DNA of 33,039 nt from QWOP01 sp003669605. Its GTDB lineage: Bacteria > Planctomycetota > Planctomycetia > Pirellulales > UBA1268. Below, in pieces: positions 23,367-30,970 of this stretch (its first letter is position 1; every line of letters starts with the position of its first letter). The stretch lies in the NCBI GenBank assembly GCA_947481985.1, contig CANKIK010000042.1, positions 1 through 33,039 of the forward strand, given 5' to 3'. The notes beneath the pieces are model-generated. The model did not search any database. It was not told the origin of the DNA and was given only the letters and a program-made list of their open reading frames with translations. The position numbers and the translations under genes were made by a program.

Positions 23367-25520
23367 TCAAGGCCAGTTCCGCGCCCGCCGGCGGCGGAGG
23401 GCGCGGCAGACCAGCGCGAAGCCGAGTGCGAACGAACTGATAAGAACGACGCCGATGCCGGTCGGAACCCCGACCTGATGGCGGAATACCTGGCGAGGGG
23501 AAGGGGCGAGGGATGGGGGGGAGACCGTGCCGGCCGCGGGCTTGGGGGGCTGGGTGAACGGGAGCGAATGGCCGGGGACGGCATTGTGGAGCGAGGCTGA
23601 GTCCGGATCGGCCTCGGCCGAAAGGGGCAGCGGGGGGGCGGTTTTGGTCGGCATGACGACGACTGGACGCGGCGGGACGAGGGTTGCCACGTCACGGGGG
23701 CGTTTCCAGCCGATCAGGGCGAAGCCTACCGCGAACATCGCGCCAGCATATGCCGCGACAAGCGCTCTGCGTTGCCGACGCGGCATCGACCGGGAGAGCG
23801 TTGCTGTGCGGTGACTGCTCCAGCGATCTGTGCCGTCTCGGCCCCCTTTGCGGCCGAGCGCCTCGCCAAACATGCCGACGATGCTTTCGGTGTTGCGTCC
23901 CCGGCCTCCCCTGCCCCGCCGGTGGGTGCGGAGAATGGCCCGCACATCATGGGCGTCGAGGCTCAGCTCATGGGCGATGTCGGTGACGGTCTGTTCGCCG
24001 ATGAGATCGGGGCTGGCCGAATCGACGGCGTGGGGCCGGCCGAGAATGTCGTCCGCTGCGGCGACTGCGTCCTCGGGCGACAGGCCCGTGGTGGCATCGG
24101 CCGCGACCGGCAGCGACGAGAGTGTGGTGAGTGCCTGTGCCGCCGACTGAAAACGACTGGCGGGATCGTGGGCGAGAAGGCGATCGAGCCAGGCGGCGAG
24201 GTCGGCTGGCAGATCGGGACGGGCATGCGAGATCGGCGGCGGGGTTTCGGTCGTGATCCGACGGAGGAGTTTGAGTGGGCTATCGGCTGTCAGCGGTGGC
24301 CGGCCAGCGAGCATTTCGTGGAGCGTCGCCCCGAGGCTGTAGAGGTCACTTGGGGCAGTGGCGTCGTCGCCGATCGCCACCTCTGGTGCGAGGTACAAAA
24401 GCGTGCCGAGGAGCGAACCTGAGGCGGTGAGCGTGTGCTGCCGGTCGGGGCTGCGGGCCAAGCCGAAATCGGTGAGCTTGTAGGTGCCGGCAGCGGGGCC
24501 GCTGGTGGCCAGAAGGATGTTCGCCGGCTTGATGTCGCGGTGAATGATCCCCGCCGCATGCGCCGTAGCGAGCCCTGCGAGCACCTGCTGCGCGCAGTCG
24601 ACGACCGTGGCAGCCGGCATCGCCCCCTGCCTCTGCACCATTCGTTGCACGCTCACCCCCGGCACCAGTTCCATCGCCAGAAATGGCGGGCTGCCGACCG
24701 GGTCGAACTCGTAGATCTGCACGATGTGGGGGGAGGCGAGCGAGGCAGCAGCGCGGGCCTCCTCGCCGAACCGTTGGCGGGCGTCGGCGTCGTCGCCCGG
24801 CAGCGGTCGGATGACCTTGACCGCCGCGTCACGGGCGAGGGCGTCGTCGCGGCCGCGGTAGACAGTCCCCATCCCTCCGACCCCGAGTTCCCCGAGAATC
24901 CGGTAACGGCCGATGCGCCGCGGACGGGTAGACGCTGCGCGAAAGGCACCGCTGCGGTCAGAAGCCGCTGGCAGGTCGTGGCGAAGTGTGTCGAGAATCT
25001 GGGAGTAGCGACCGAGTGATCGTCGGGCGTGGTCGGTGCGGAGGAATGCGGCCAAAAAATAGAGAATCAAACCGGGGAAGACGCCTGTCACCAGCCCCAC
25101 CAGGGCAACGAGCAATCGCACCGGGCCGACTCGCACATCGAGCCGCCGCGCCAGCCGCCGGCAGACGCCGAGGACCATCGGCCCGGTGTCGGTGGCAGCA
25201 AAGCCGGGCAACGACTCGTCGATCGCCCCGTCAAACCACGACTGGATGACGCCAGCAGCGAGGTAGAGGAGGACTCCCGGAAGAATGCCTGTCAGAACGA
25301 TGGCCGCCACGATGAGCAGCCGGACCGCCCGCACCGGTGCCTCGAGGTGGCGGGCGAGCCGCCAGCAGACGCCGAGAATGCAGGGGCCGCGCGACGCGGG
25401 GAACACCGAGCCCAGTGCCGCGAACAACCCACCGAAGGTCATCAGCATCAGCAATCCAGCGCAGAGGATGACGAGCATTTCGAGAAGGCCCAAGCCCAAC
25501 ATGCCGAGAAGTGTGGTCAT
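23367..25520 (-). CDS. Tandem PspC domains fused to a Ser/Thr protein kinase
   Basis: This 717-residue membrane protein combines a Psp sensor with a Hanks-type kinase. An N-terminal helix (about 5-37) is followed by two PspC domains, 45-93 (GPCILGVCWRLARHLE, then the VRLLIVAAIVLTGILPG helix) and 113-161 (GPMVLGVCRRLARRLD, then VRLLVALVGLVTGVFPG). The kinase covers about 207-470: GVGGMGTVY (213-221), K235, HRDIKPAN (327-334), DFG (351-353) and GTLLYLAPE. After a linker, a helix at about 586-606, a Pro-rich segment, and a last helix at 688-706 with an Arg-rich end would return the chain to the cytoplasm. ATG 25520 has GAGG shortly upstream; the frame is open to 25685. It lies 82 bp after pspA. 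PspC normally senses envelope stress and holds PspA; here it could signal through phosphorylation. Confidence 0.92.
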   Translation of the reverse strand: MTTLLGMLGLGLLEMLVILCAGLLMLMTFGGLFAALGSVFPASRGPCILGVCWRLARHLEAPVRAVRLLIVAAIVLTGILPGVLLYLAAGVIQSWFDGAIDESLPGFAATDTGPMVLGVCRRLARRLDVRVGPVRLLVALVGLVTGVFPGLILYFLAAFLRTDHARRSLGRYSQILDTLRHDLPAASDRSGAFRAASTRPRRIGRYRILGELGVGGMGTVYRGRDDALARDAAVKVIRPLPGDDADARQRFGEEARAAASLASPHIVQIYEFDPVGSPPFLAMELVPGVSVQRMVQRQGAMPAATVVDCAQQVLAGLATAHAAGIIHRDIKPANILLATSGPAAGTYKLTDFGLARSPDRQHTLTASGSLLGTLLYLAPEVAIGDDATAPSDLYSLGATLHEMLAGRPPLTADSPLKLLRRITTETPPPISHARPDLPADLAAWLDRLLAHDPASRFQSAAQALTTLSSLPVAADATTGLSPEDAVAAADDILGRPHAVDSASPDLIGEQTVTDIAHELSLDAHDVRAILRTHRRGRGGRGRNTESIVGMFGEALGRKGGRDGTDRWSSHRTATLSRSMPRRQRRALVAAYAGAMFAVGFALIGWKRPRDVATLVPPRPVVVMPTKTAPPLPLSAEADPDSASLHNAVPGHSLPFTQPPKPAAGTVSPPSLAPSPRQVFRHQVGVPTGIGVVLISSFALGFALVCRALRRRRARNWP

Positions 25521-25602
25521 GGGAACCTCATGGCACAGAGGCCGCGACAAGGAAGGGTGAGCGGAACGGAGTGGAGATCGAGGGGCTACAGTCCGGTGGT
25601 TT

Positions 25603-26274
25603 TCAGGGGGCGGTCGGCCGCCGCGGCTGGCTGCGGAGCCGCTCCAGTTCCTCCTCGATCGCGTCTGATTCCTTGAGGACCGCAAACGCCTCCTCGAGCG
25701 ACGGCTTCTGGAGATCGGGACTGATCTCCGAGGCCGCCTCCATCCGCTCGATCCGTTGCTCGAGTTGGTCGAACTTCGTCACCGCATCGTACCGGGTGAC
25801 GCGCTCGATGACCCCGCGGGTCCGTTCGTGGTTGCGGGCCCGCCGGTGACGCTCGACAAGCAGTCGATGCCGCTGCCGGGCGTCGGTGAGCTTCGCTTCC
25901 ACCGCGTCGATGTCTTCCTTGTAACGGGCCACCACCTCGTTGCAGCCGCTGGCTTCCTGGGCGTGGGCCTTGCAGAGTTCCTCGAGTCGCCGGCGTTCAC
26001 GGATCGCTTCGCGGGCCAGATCCTCGCGCCCCTTCTCGATCGCCAACCGCGCCCGCTCCTCCCAGACGCCGATCGCCGCTTCGGCGGAGGCCACCCCCCG
26101 CTCGGCCCGCTTCCGGGCGGCGATGGCACCGGCACAGTTGGCCTTCACCTCGACGAGCGTGTCTTCCATCTCCTGGATCATCAGCCGGATCAGCTTGTCG
26201 GGGTCCTCGGCGGCGTCGAGCATGGCGTTGAGGTTGGAGGTGATGATGTCCTTGAGTCGCGTGAAGACGCCCAT
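25603..26274 (-). CDS. pspA: Phage shock protein A (PspA)
   Basis: PspA is an ESCRT-III-like coiled-coil protein that binds stressed inner membranes and, in Enterobacteria, also inhibits PspF. The 223-residue product matches that family over its length: N-terminal amphipathic helix MGVFTRLKDIITSNLNAML, the signature AEDPDKLIRLMIQEMEDTLV (22-41), KGREDLAREAI (81-91), long heptad helices to about 180, and the C-terminal hairpin SLEEAFAVLKESDAIEEEL. Length is nearly that of E. coli PspA (222). The ATG at 26274 has AGGAG at 26281-26285, six bases upstream. It is first in the minus-strand run and faces a sigma-54 promoter about 85 bp upstream; pspF is divergent. Confidence 0.95.
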   Translation of the reverse strand: MGVFTRLKDIITSNLNAMLDAAEDPDKLIRLMIQEMEDTLVEVKANCAGAIAARKRAERGVASAEAAIGVWEERARLAIEKGREDLAREAIRERRRLEELCKAHAQEASGCNEVVARYKEDIDAVEAKLTDARQRHRLLVERHRRARNHERTRGVIERVTRYDAVTKFDQLEQRIERMEAASEISPDLQKPSLEEAFAVLKESDAIEEELERLRSQPRRPTAP

Positions 26275-26356
26275 GGGAAGCTCCTGAAGGGGGATGGAGT
26301 TGTGGCGAGGCTGGGGCTTGTCTGGATAAGAAGCAAACCCAGTGCCGGATGTCGCT

Positions 26357-26374
26357 GCGCAACGGAAGTGCCTT
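26357..26374 (-). promoter_or_regulatory. Sigma-54 promoter of pspA
   Basis: Read on the minus strand, AAGGCACTTCCGTTGCGC holds the -24 element GGCAC and the -12 element TTGC with exactly ten bases between the invariant GG and GC, as sigma-54 requires. Mismatches to the consensus are A for T just before GG, and G for A/T after GC. Transcription would start near 26347, giving a leader of about 73 nt before the pspA ATG. The divergent gene encodes a sigma-54 activator of the PspF type, which makes the site credible. Confidence 0.75.
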
Positions 26375-26424
26375 GGCAGCATGGATTTGCAGTATTTAAA
26401 ACGGCTCGGCCACGGCACCTCGAG

Positions 26425-26439
26425 TGGCTTTAAAAGCCA
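26425..26439. promoter_or_regulatory. Palindrome, likely PspF upstream activating site
   Basis: TGGCTTT-A-AAAGCCA is a perfect 15-bp palindrome in the pspA-pspF spacer. Its centre lies about 85 bp upstream of the predicted pspA transcription start, a normal distance for an enhancer-binding protein, and about 74 bp before the pspF ATG. PspF carries a Fis-type helix-turn-helix, which binds such palindromes. Autoregulation of pspF from the same site is possible. Confidence 0.6.
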
Positions 26440-26505
26440 TCTGTGGCGAAATACACTCTTGTTTGGCGATTCAAGCCTGCCTGTGAATCATCTCGGAGTA
26501 GGGTT

Positions 26506-27519
26506 ATGCGTATTGAGGAGGCGATCGGCCGATCGGACGCCTTTCTGGCGTTCACAGAGCGACTCTCGCGGGCGGCAGCGGTCGATCGGCCGGTGCTCCT
26601 GATTGGCGAGCGGGGGACTGGCAAGGAGCTGGCGGCTGCCAAGCTCCACTACCTCTCGCGCCGCTGGGCTGGGCCGCTTGTGACTCTCCACTGCGGGGCC
26701 CTGTCGCCGACGCTGGTTGAGTCGGAGCTTTTTGGTCACGAGGCGGGGGCGTTCACCGGGGCCACGAGTGAGCGAGCGGGCAGGTTTGAGTCCGCCGACG
26801 GCGGCACGCTGCTTCTGGATGAGATTGGGCTCGTGCCACTGGAAGTGCAGGAAAAACTCCTCCGTGTCGTGGAGTACGGCTCGTTTGAACGGGTGGGGAG
26901 TTCACGGCCCACTCGGGTCGACGTCCGCATCGTGGCCGCCACCAACGCCGATCTGCGGGCCATGGCCCGCAGTGGCCGTTTTAAGGAGGACCTCCTCGAC
27001 CGACTCTCGTTTGAAGTTCTTCATCTGCCCCCGTTGCGCGAGCGTGGCGAGGATATCGCTGTTCTGGCAGGCCATTTCGCCGGCCGCATGGCCCGCGAAC
27101 TCGGGTTCGACCGGGGGGCAGAGTTCACGGCTGCGGCCCGCGCAGCACTCGAAGCCCATCCCTGGCCGGGGAACATCCGCGAACTGAAGAATGTCGTTGA
27201 GCGGGCGGTGCACAGGGCCGACGGTGGGACGGTGGACGATGACGACATCGACTTCGATCCTTTCTGTCGACCGGGGGCAGGTGCGGCGGGGATGCCTGGC
27301 GCCGTCGATGCGGTCTTGAGTCCTCCGCCAGCCACGATTCCCCACGTTTCCCGGCAGTCATCACTCCCGGATGCGGTCGCTGCCCTGGAGGTGGAATGGC
27401 TCCGCGAGGCGCTCCGTGCCACCCGCCACCACCAACGGAAGGCGGCCGCTCGGCTCGGCCTCACCTACCACCAGTTCCGCGGGCTCTACCGGAAGCATGC
27501 CGGCGTGCTTGAGACATGA
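26506..27519 (+). CDS. pspF: PspF-type sigma-54 enhancer-binding protein
   Basis: PspF is a AAA+ activator that lacks an N-terminal receiver domain and remodels sigma-54 RNA polymerase. The 337-residue protein begins directly with the AAA+ domain: Walker A GERGTGKE (34-41), the sigma-54-contacting loop GAFTGA (81-86), Walker B GGTLLLDEIG (99-108), PPLRERGEDI (175-184) and sensor II WPGNIRELKN (220-229). After a Pro/Gly-rich linker, the Fis-type HTH HHQRKAAARLGLTYHQFRGL (307-326) closely resembles that of E. coli PspF. ATG 26506 has GGAG at 26495-26498, seven bases upstream, and E. coli PspF likewise starts with the AAA+ domain; the frame is open to 26443. It is divergent from pspA and faces the terminator at 27519. 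Confidence 0.93.
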   Translation: MRIEEAIGRSDAFLAFTERLSRAAAVDRPVLLIGERGTGKELAAAKLHYLSRRWAGPLVTLHCGALSPTLVESELFGHEAGAFTGATSERAGRFESADGGTLLLDEIGLVPLEVQEKLLRVVEYGSFERVGSSRPTRVDVRIVAATNADLRAMARSGRFKEDLLDRLSFEVLHLPPLRERGEDIAVLAGHFAGRMARELGFDRGAEFTAAARAALEAHPWPGNIRELKNVVERAVHRADGGTVDDDDIDFDPFCRPGAGAAGMPGAVDAVLSPPPATIPHVSRQSSLPDAVAALEVEWLREALRATRHHQRKAAARLGLTYHQFRGLYRKHAGVLET

Positions 27520-27570
27520 AAAATGCCACAGGGCCGCCCCGGGAATTATTCCCGGAACGGCCCCGTGGCA
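27519..27570 (-). terminator. Intrinsic terminator of the minus-strand gene 27595-28269
   Basis: Two 22-nt arms (27524-27545 and 27549-27570) pair with only three mismatched positions around a 3-nt loop. Read on the minus strand, this strong hairpin is followed at once by TTTTT (27523-27519). It starts 24 bp after the stop of the minus-strand gene, the classical layout. The T-run overlaps the last base of the pspF stop codon. The hairpin may also slow plus-strand transcription out of pspF, but lacks a U-tract in that direction. Confidence 0.8.
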
Positions 27571-27594
27571 GCAGTCGCTGGCAAAGTCGGTTTT

Positions 27595-28269
27595 TCAGCC
27601 GGCCCCGATGCGGGACACGAGTTCTTCAAATCGGGCGGCGAATCGGGCGTGAGAGGTATGCAGGTGCTCCCCCTGGGAGATGAATTTCATCCGGTCGTCC
27701 CGGGCCAGCCCCAGATCGGCGAACACCCGCTCGAACGGGCTCCGGGAATGGGAGTACACGATGAGCAGTTTGTGCTCGTCGAGTTGCACTTCTACGGGGC
27801 GCTCGGGATGAAGGACCGCCAGAGCGGTGCAGCCGTCGTCGAGGAGCAGGTCTTCGAAGTCCCAGAGGATGCTCTCCAGCACAGTGCGATCGATCCCCTC
27901 ACGGGTGAACTCGAGCGGTGCCTTGCCGTCGCCGTGGGAAGACTCGAGGACCACATCGACCGACTCGCCGACCGGGTCGAGGAGACGGAGGAGGGTGTCA
28001 AAGAGGTCCTCGCTCGAGACCGCCCCCACCAGGGCCGGCAGCCGGCTGCCACTGGCATCGACGTAGGTGTCGAAGCGGTAGCCGGCCTGGGGAACAACGT
28101 CGAGCTGCCAACTGGGGCGGACGGCGTCGGTGAGGGTGAAGCGACCGTACCGTTTCCGGGCCAAATGGGCCTCTAGCATCGCCCGATCGGGGCGCGTGGC
28201 ATGGTCGGCAAGGGACGGGGTGCGGCGGCCGGACTGGGTGGCGTCCAGGTATTCGTCAAGGAATCGCAT
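27595..28269 (-). CDS. Conserved-looking hypothetical protein, 224 aa
   Basis: I do not recognise a family. The product is a soluble, acidic mixed alpha/beta protein with no signal peptide or membrane helix. It begins MRFLDEYLDATQSGRRTPSL and contains RKRYGRFTLTDAVRPSWQLD, a long DLFDTLLRLLDPVGESVDVV segment, and IVYSHSRSPFERVFADLGL, where alternating hydrophobic strands suggest a single compact domain. ATG 28269 is preferred over the open frame start at 28344 because the extra residues are Arg/Pro-rich and would reach further into the guaB upstream region. It is convergent with pspF, divergent from guaB, and ends at a strong intrinsic terminator, so it is expressed on its own. Confidence 0.7.
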   Translation of the reverse strand: MRFLDEYLDATQSGRRTPSLADHATRPDRAMLEAHLARKRYGRFTLTDAVRPSWQLDVVPQAGYRFDTYVDASGSRLPALVGAVSSEDLFDTLLRLLDPVGESVDVVLESSHGDGKAPLEFTREGIDRTVLESILWDFEDLLLDDGCTALAVLHPERPVEVQLDEHKLLIVYSHSRSPFERVFADLGLARDDRMKFISQGEHLHTSHARFAARFEELVSRIGAG

Positions 28270-28381
28270 GATGATGGACCGGGGGATGCGGTGAAGTGGG
28301 GGGGGGCGGAAGAGGGTTTGAAGGCCTCTGTCCGCGACTCGCACAAACCTAGGCCACGCTTTCCCGCCATGCGCCGCTGGC

Positions 28382-28451
28382 AGGGCAACCGTGCCAGATT
28401 CCCCGCCGCCGGGCAGTGGTCGTTGCCCTCCGGCCCTCCGACCCTCATAAT
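28382..28451 (+). promoter_or_regulatory. guaB promoter with inverted repeat overlapping the -35 box
   Basis: ttgccc (28423-28428) and cataat (28446-28451) are spaced by 17 bp, matching the sigma-70 boxes at four and five of six positions, and would start transcription about 24 nt before the guaB ATG. The inverted pair agggcaac (28382-28389) and gttgccct (28422-28429) overlaps the -35 box, and ctggca/tgccag (28377-28382, 28392-28397) overlaps the left arm. This could be an operator for purine control. I see nothing else in the 212-bp spacer. Confidence 0.5.
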
Positions 28452-28481
28452 CCGCGCTTTTCCGCGAGCAGGAGGCACCTC

Positions 28482-29954
28482 ATGGACGGGAAAATCGTCG
28501 CCGTCGGGATCACCTTTGACGACGTCCTGCTGGTGCCTCGGCATTCCAGCGTCGTTCCTGCCGATGTGGACGTCTCCACCCGCCTCACCCGCGGCATCAG
28601 CCTCAACATCCCCATCATCAGTTCGCCGATGGATACGGTGACCGAGAGCGAGATGGCGATCGCCCTGGCCCAGGAAGGGGGGCTGGGGGTGATCCACAAA
28701 AACCTCTCGATCGAGCGGCAGGCGGAGGAGGTCGACAAGGTCAAGCGGAGCGCCAACGGGATCATCATGGATCCTGTCACCCTGCCCCCTACCGCGACTG
28801 TGGCCCGGGCCCGGGACGTGATGGATCAGTACAACATTTCGGGGGTGCCGATCACCACCGAAGGCCGGAAGTTGGCGGGGATCATCACCCGCCGCGACCT
28901 GCGGTTCCTGGAGAGTGGCGACACGCCGATCGCCGACATCATGACCGCCACCGGACTGGTGACGGCCACCGGCAACGTCACCCTCGACGAGGCCGAGAAG
29001 GTGTTGATGGCCAACAAGGTGGAGAAACTCCTCCTCGTCGATGGCAGGGGGATGCTTACCGGGCTGATCACCATCAAAGACATCGACATGATGAAGCGCT
29101 TCCCCAACGCCTGTAAAGATGGGCAGGGAAGGCTACGGGTCGGTGCGGCGGTGGGAGTGTTCGACTTTGAAAGGGCCGAGAATCTGATCTCCAAGGGAGT
29201 CGATGTGCTGGTGGTCGACAGCGCCCACGGCCACTCCACCAACGTGATCGAGACCGTTGCGGCAATCAAGAAACGCTGGGCAATCGAGGTGGTTGCGGGG
29301 AACGTGGCAACTCGGGAAGGCTGTCGGGATCTCATCAAGGCTGGCGCGGATGGTGTCAAAGTTGGGATAGGTCCCGGGTCGATCTGTACTACACGGGTCA
29401 TCTCTGGTGTCGGTGTTCCCCAGATCACGGCGATCTGGGAAGCCGCGGCGGAGGCGGCAAGTGCCGGCGTGCCGGTGATCGCTGACGGAGGTATTCGCTA
29501 CTCGGGAGACATCACCAAGGCGCTTGCCGCGGGGGCCCACAGCTGCATGCTCGGCGGATTGCTCGCCGGCGTGGCGGAGAGCCCAGGTCAGACGGTGCTC
29601 TTTCAAGGGCGCACGTTCAAGGCCTACCGCGGCATGGGATCGCTCGGGGCGATGGTTCAAGGATCGAGCGAACGCTACCGGCAGCGGACAACGGGCCGCG
29701 GCGGCGACAAGTTGGTTCCGGAAGGGGTGGAGGGACGAGTGCCCTTCAAGGGCCCCTTGAGCGTGTTTGTTTACCAGCTCGTCGGCGGCCTGCGGGCCGG
29801 GATGGGCTACTGCGGCACGCGGACCATCGAAGAACTCAGACGCGATTCCCGGTTCATCCAGGTTTCCGCGGCCACCGTGCGGGAAAGCCATCCACATGAC
29901 ATCGTCATCACGCAGGAAGCTCCTAATTACAGCGCCCATCCAAAGCAGGAGTGA
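28482..29954 (+). CDS. guaB: Inosine-5'-monophosphate dehydrogenase
   Basis: GuaB oxidises IMP to XMP with NAD+, the first committed step to GMP; GuaA, also in this window, does the next. The 490-residue protein shows TFDDVLLVPRHSSVVP near the N-terminus, ISSPMDTVTESEMAIALAQ, a pair of CBS domains (about 95-210, with NISGVPITTEGRKLAGIITR), VVDSAHGHS, the catalytic loop GIGPGSICTTRVISGVGVPQ with the active-site Cys, ADGGIRYSGDITKALAAGA, and the flap region YRGMGSLGAM. ATG 28482 has AGGAGG at 28470-28475, six bases upstream, so the longer open frame from 28416 is not used. The 3' end overlaps the next gene if that gene starts at 29896. Confidence 0.97.
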   Translation: MDGKIVAVGITFDDVLLVPRHSSVVPADVDVSTRLTRGISLNIPIISSPMDTVTESEMAIALAQEGGLGVIHKNLSIERQAEEVDKVKRSANGIIMDPVTLPPTATVARARDVMDQYNISGVPITTEGRKLAGIITRRDLRFLESGDTPIADIMTATGLVTATGNVTLDEAEKVLMANKVEKLLLVDGRGMLTGLITIKDIDMMKRFPNACKDGQGRLRVGAAVGVFDFERAENLISKGVDVLVVDSAHGHSTNVIETVAAIKKRWAIEVVAGNVATREGCRDLIKAGADGVKVGIGPGSICTTRVISGVGVPQITAIWEAAAEAASAGVPVIADGGIRYSGDITKALAAGAHSCMLGGLLAGVAESPGQTVLFQGRTFKAYRGMGSLGAMVQGSSERYRQRTTGRGGDKLVPEGVEGRVPFKGPLSVFVYQLVGGLRAGMGYCGTRTIEELRRDSRFIQVSAATVRESHPHDIVITQEAPNYSAHPKQE

Positions 29955-30927
29955 CGCAGCGGCTCTCTCCCTGCTTCGGATCCCCCTGCCCTCCCGAGTG
30001 ATGGCGGCCGTGGTCGTGTTGCTCGCCACATCTGCCGCGGGCATCACCCGCGCTGCCGACGTGGCGGATGGGGCGAGTCAGGCGGTGACCAAGGCTGCCG
30101 CTGCCGCCGAGCAAACGCTGCCGGGAGTCGGGAATCCGGCCACAGCCGCCGGCGACGACAGCCCATTGAAGGAGAGCGAATCCCCGGCCGATGCCGCCGC
30201 GGACGGAGCCGCCAAACCTGCTCCTCGTGCAGCCGAGCCCGCGCCACCAAGGCGGCGCAGTAGCCTGCCTGAAAGGGAGATCACGCCACGTGGCGACCGC
30301 AAGGGGGAGGCTGGGCCCGCCGCCGAGAGGCAGCAGGAACGGGAGCGAGAGCGGGAACGGGAACGCGCCGCCAGTGACGCCCGAGACGAGGCGCGGTCGA
30401 AGTCGCGCGACGCTGGCGTCGCCCGGAAGGAGGCCAGCCGACGGGATCCCTGTGCGGAGTCCTCCAAGGGCTGTCGGGAAGCCCTCCAACTGCTCCGCGA
30501 CGACGACATCGCTTTCATCGACCTCGACATCCGTGTCGGCGGCACGCCGGGCAACGACTACCCGTGTGAGTGTCGCCTGGAAGGAGAGGTCTTCCGCACC
30601 CGCCGTTTCGCCTCCACAACCATGACGTGGAAGGCGGCCGGCTACTGCCACAAGCCACTCTTTTTCGAGGACTGGGAACTGGAACGCTACGGGCACTCTC
30701 GCGGGATGTTCCTCGATCCGTTCATCGCCGGAGCCCACTTCTTCACCACGCTGCCGATCCTCCCCTACAAGGCGGGCATGCAGGCCCCCTGGGAGTGCGT
30801 CTATCCGCTCGGCTATTACCGGCCGGGAGACTGTGCTCCTTGGACGGTGCCCGCAGTGCCCTACAGTCCCCGGGGGTTCGCTGTCGAGGCGGCAACCGTC
30901 ACGGGGTTGGTGTTCCTGCTCCCGTAA
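29896..30927 (+). CDS. Secreted Ala/Arg/Glu-rich protein of unknown function
   Basis: I do not recognise this protein. From ATG 29896 it has 343 residues and overlaps the guaB end by 59 bp; an alternative ATG at 30001 would give 308 residues without overlap. Both keep the hydrophobic signal core VMAAVVVLLATSAAGITRA with cleavage before ADVADG. The mature protein has an Ala/Pro-rich stretch, a highly charged segment (QQERERERERERAAS), and a C-terminal domain with several cysteines (DPCAESSKGC, DYPCECRLEG, AAGYCHKPL, PWECVYPLG, PGDCAPW) and many aromatic residues, FFEDWELERYGHSRG among them. The C-terminal domain looks folded and disulphide-stabilised, suited to the periplasm or cell surface. 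Its end is 9 bp before a REP-like hairpin. Confidence 0.7.
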   Translation: MTSSSRRKLLITAPIQSRSDAAALSLLRIPLPSRVMAAVVVLLATSAAGITRAADVADGASQAVTKAAAAAEQTLPGVGNPATAAGDDSPLKESESPADAAADGAAKPAPRAAEPAPPRRRSSLPEREITPRGDRKGEAGPAAERQQERERERERERAASDARDEARSKSRDAGVARKEASRRDPCAESSKGCREALQLLRDDDIAFIDLDIRVGGTPGNDYPCECRLEGEVFRTRRFASTTMTWKAAGYCHKPLFFEDWELERYGHSRGMFLDPFIAGAHFFTTLPILPYKAGMQAPWECVYPLGYYRPGDCAPWTVPAVPYSPRGFAVEAATVTGLVFLLP

Positions 30928-30936
30928 GCAGTCAGT

Positions 30937-30963
30937 GGAAAAAGCTCAAGGATGACTTTTTCC
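30937..30963. repeat. 27-bp REP-like hairpin, copy 2
   Basis: ggaaaaagctca and tgactttttcc pair around agga with one bulged base. It matches the element at 19609-19635 at 24 of 27 positions and has the same orientation. It lies in the 43-bp gap between the convergent secreted-protein gene and btaB, 7 bp from the btaB stop. It could act as a transcription end for both. Confidence 0.7.
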
Positions 30964-30970
30964 CCGGGCG

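Noticed and set aside
26374..26391. Plus-strand sigma-54-like site tggcagcatggatttgca facing pspF
   Set aside because: There are 12 rather than 10 bases between GG and GC, which sigma-54 does not tolerate.
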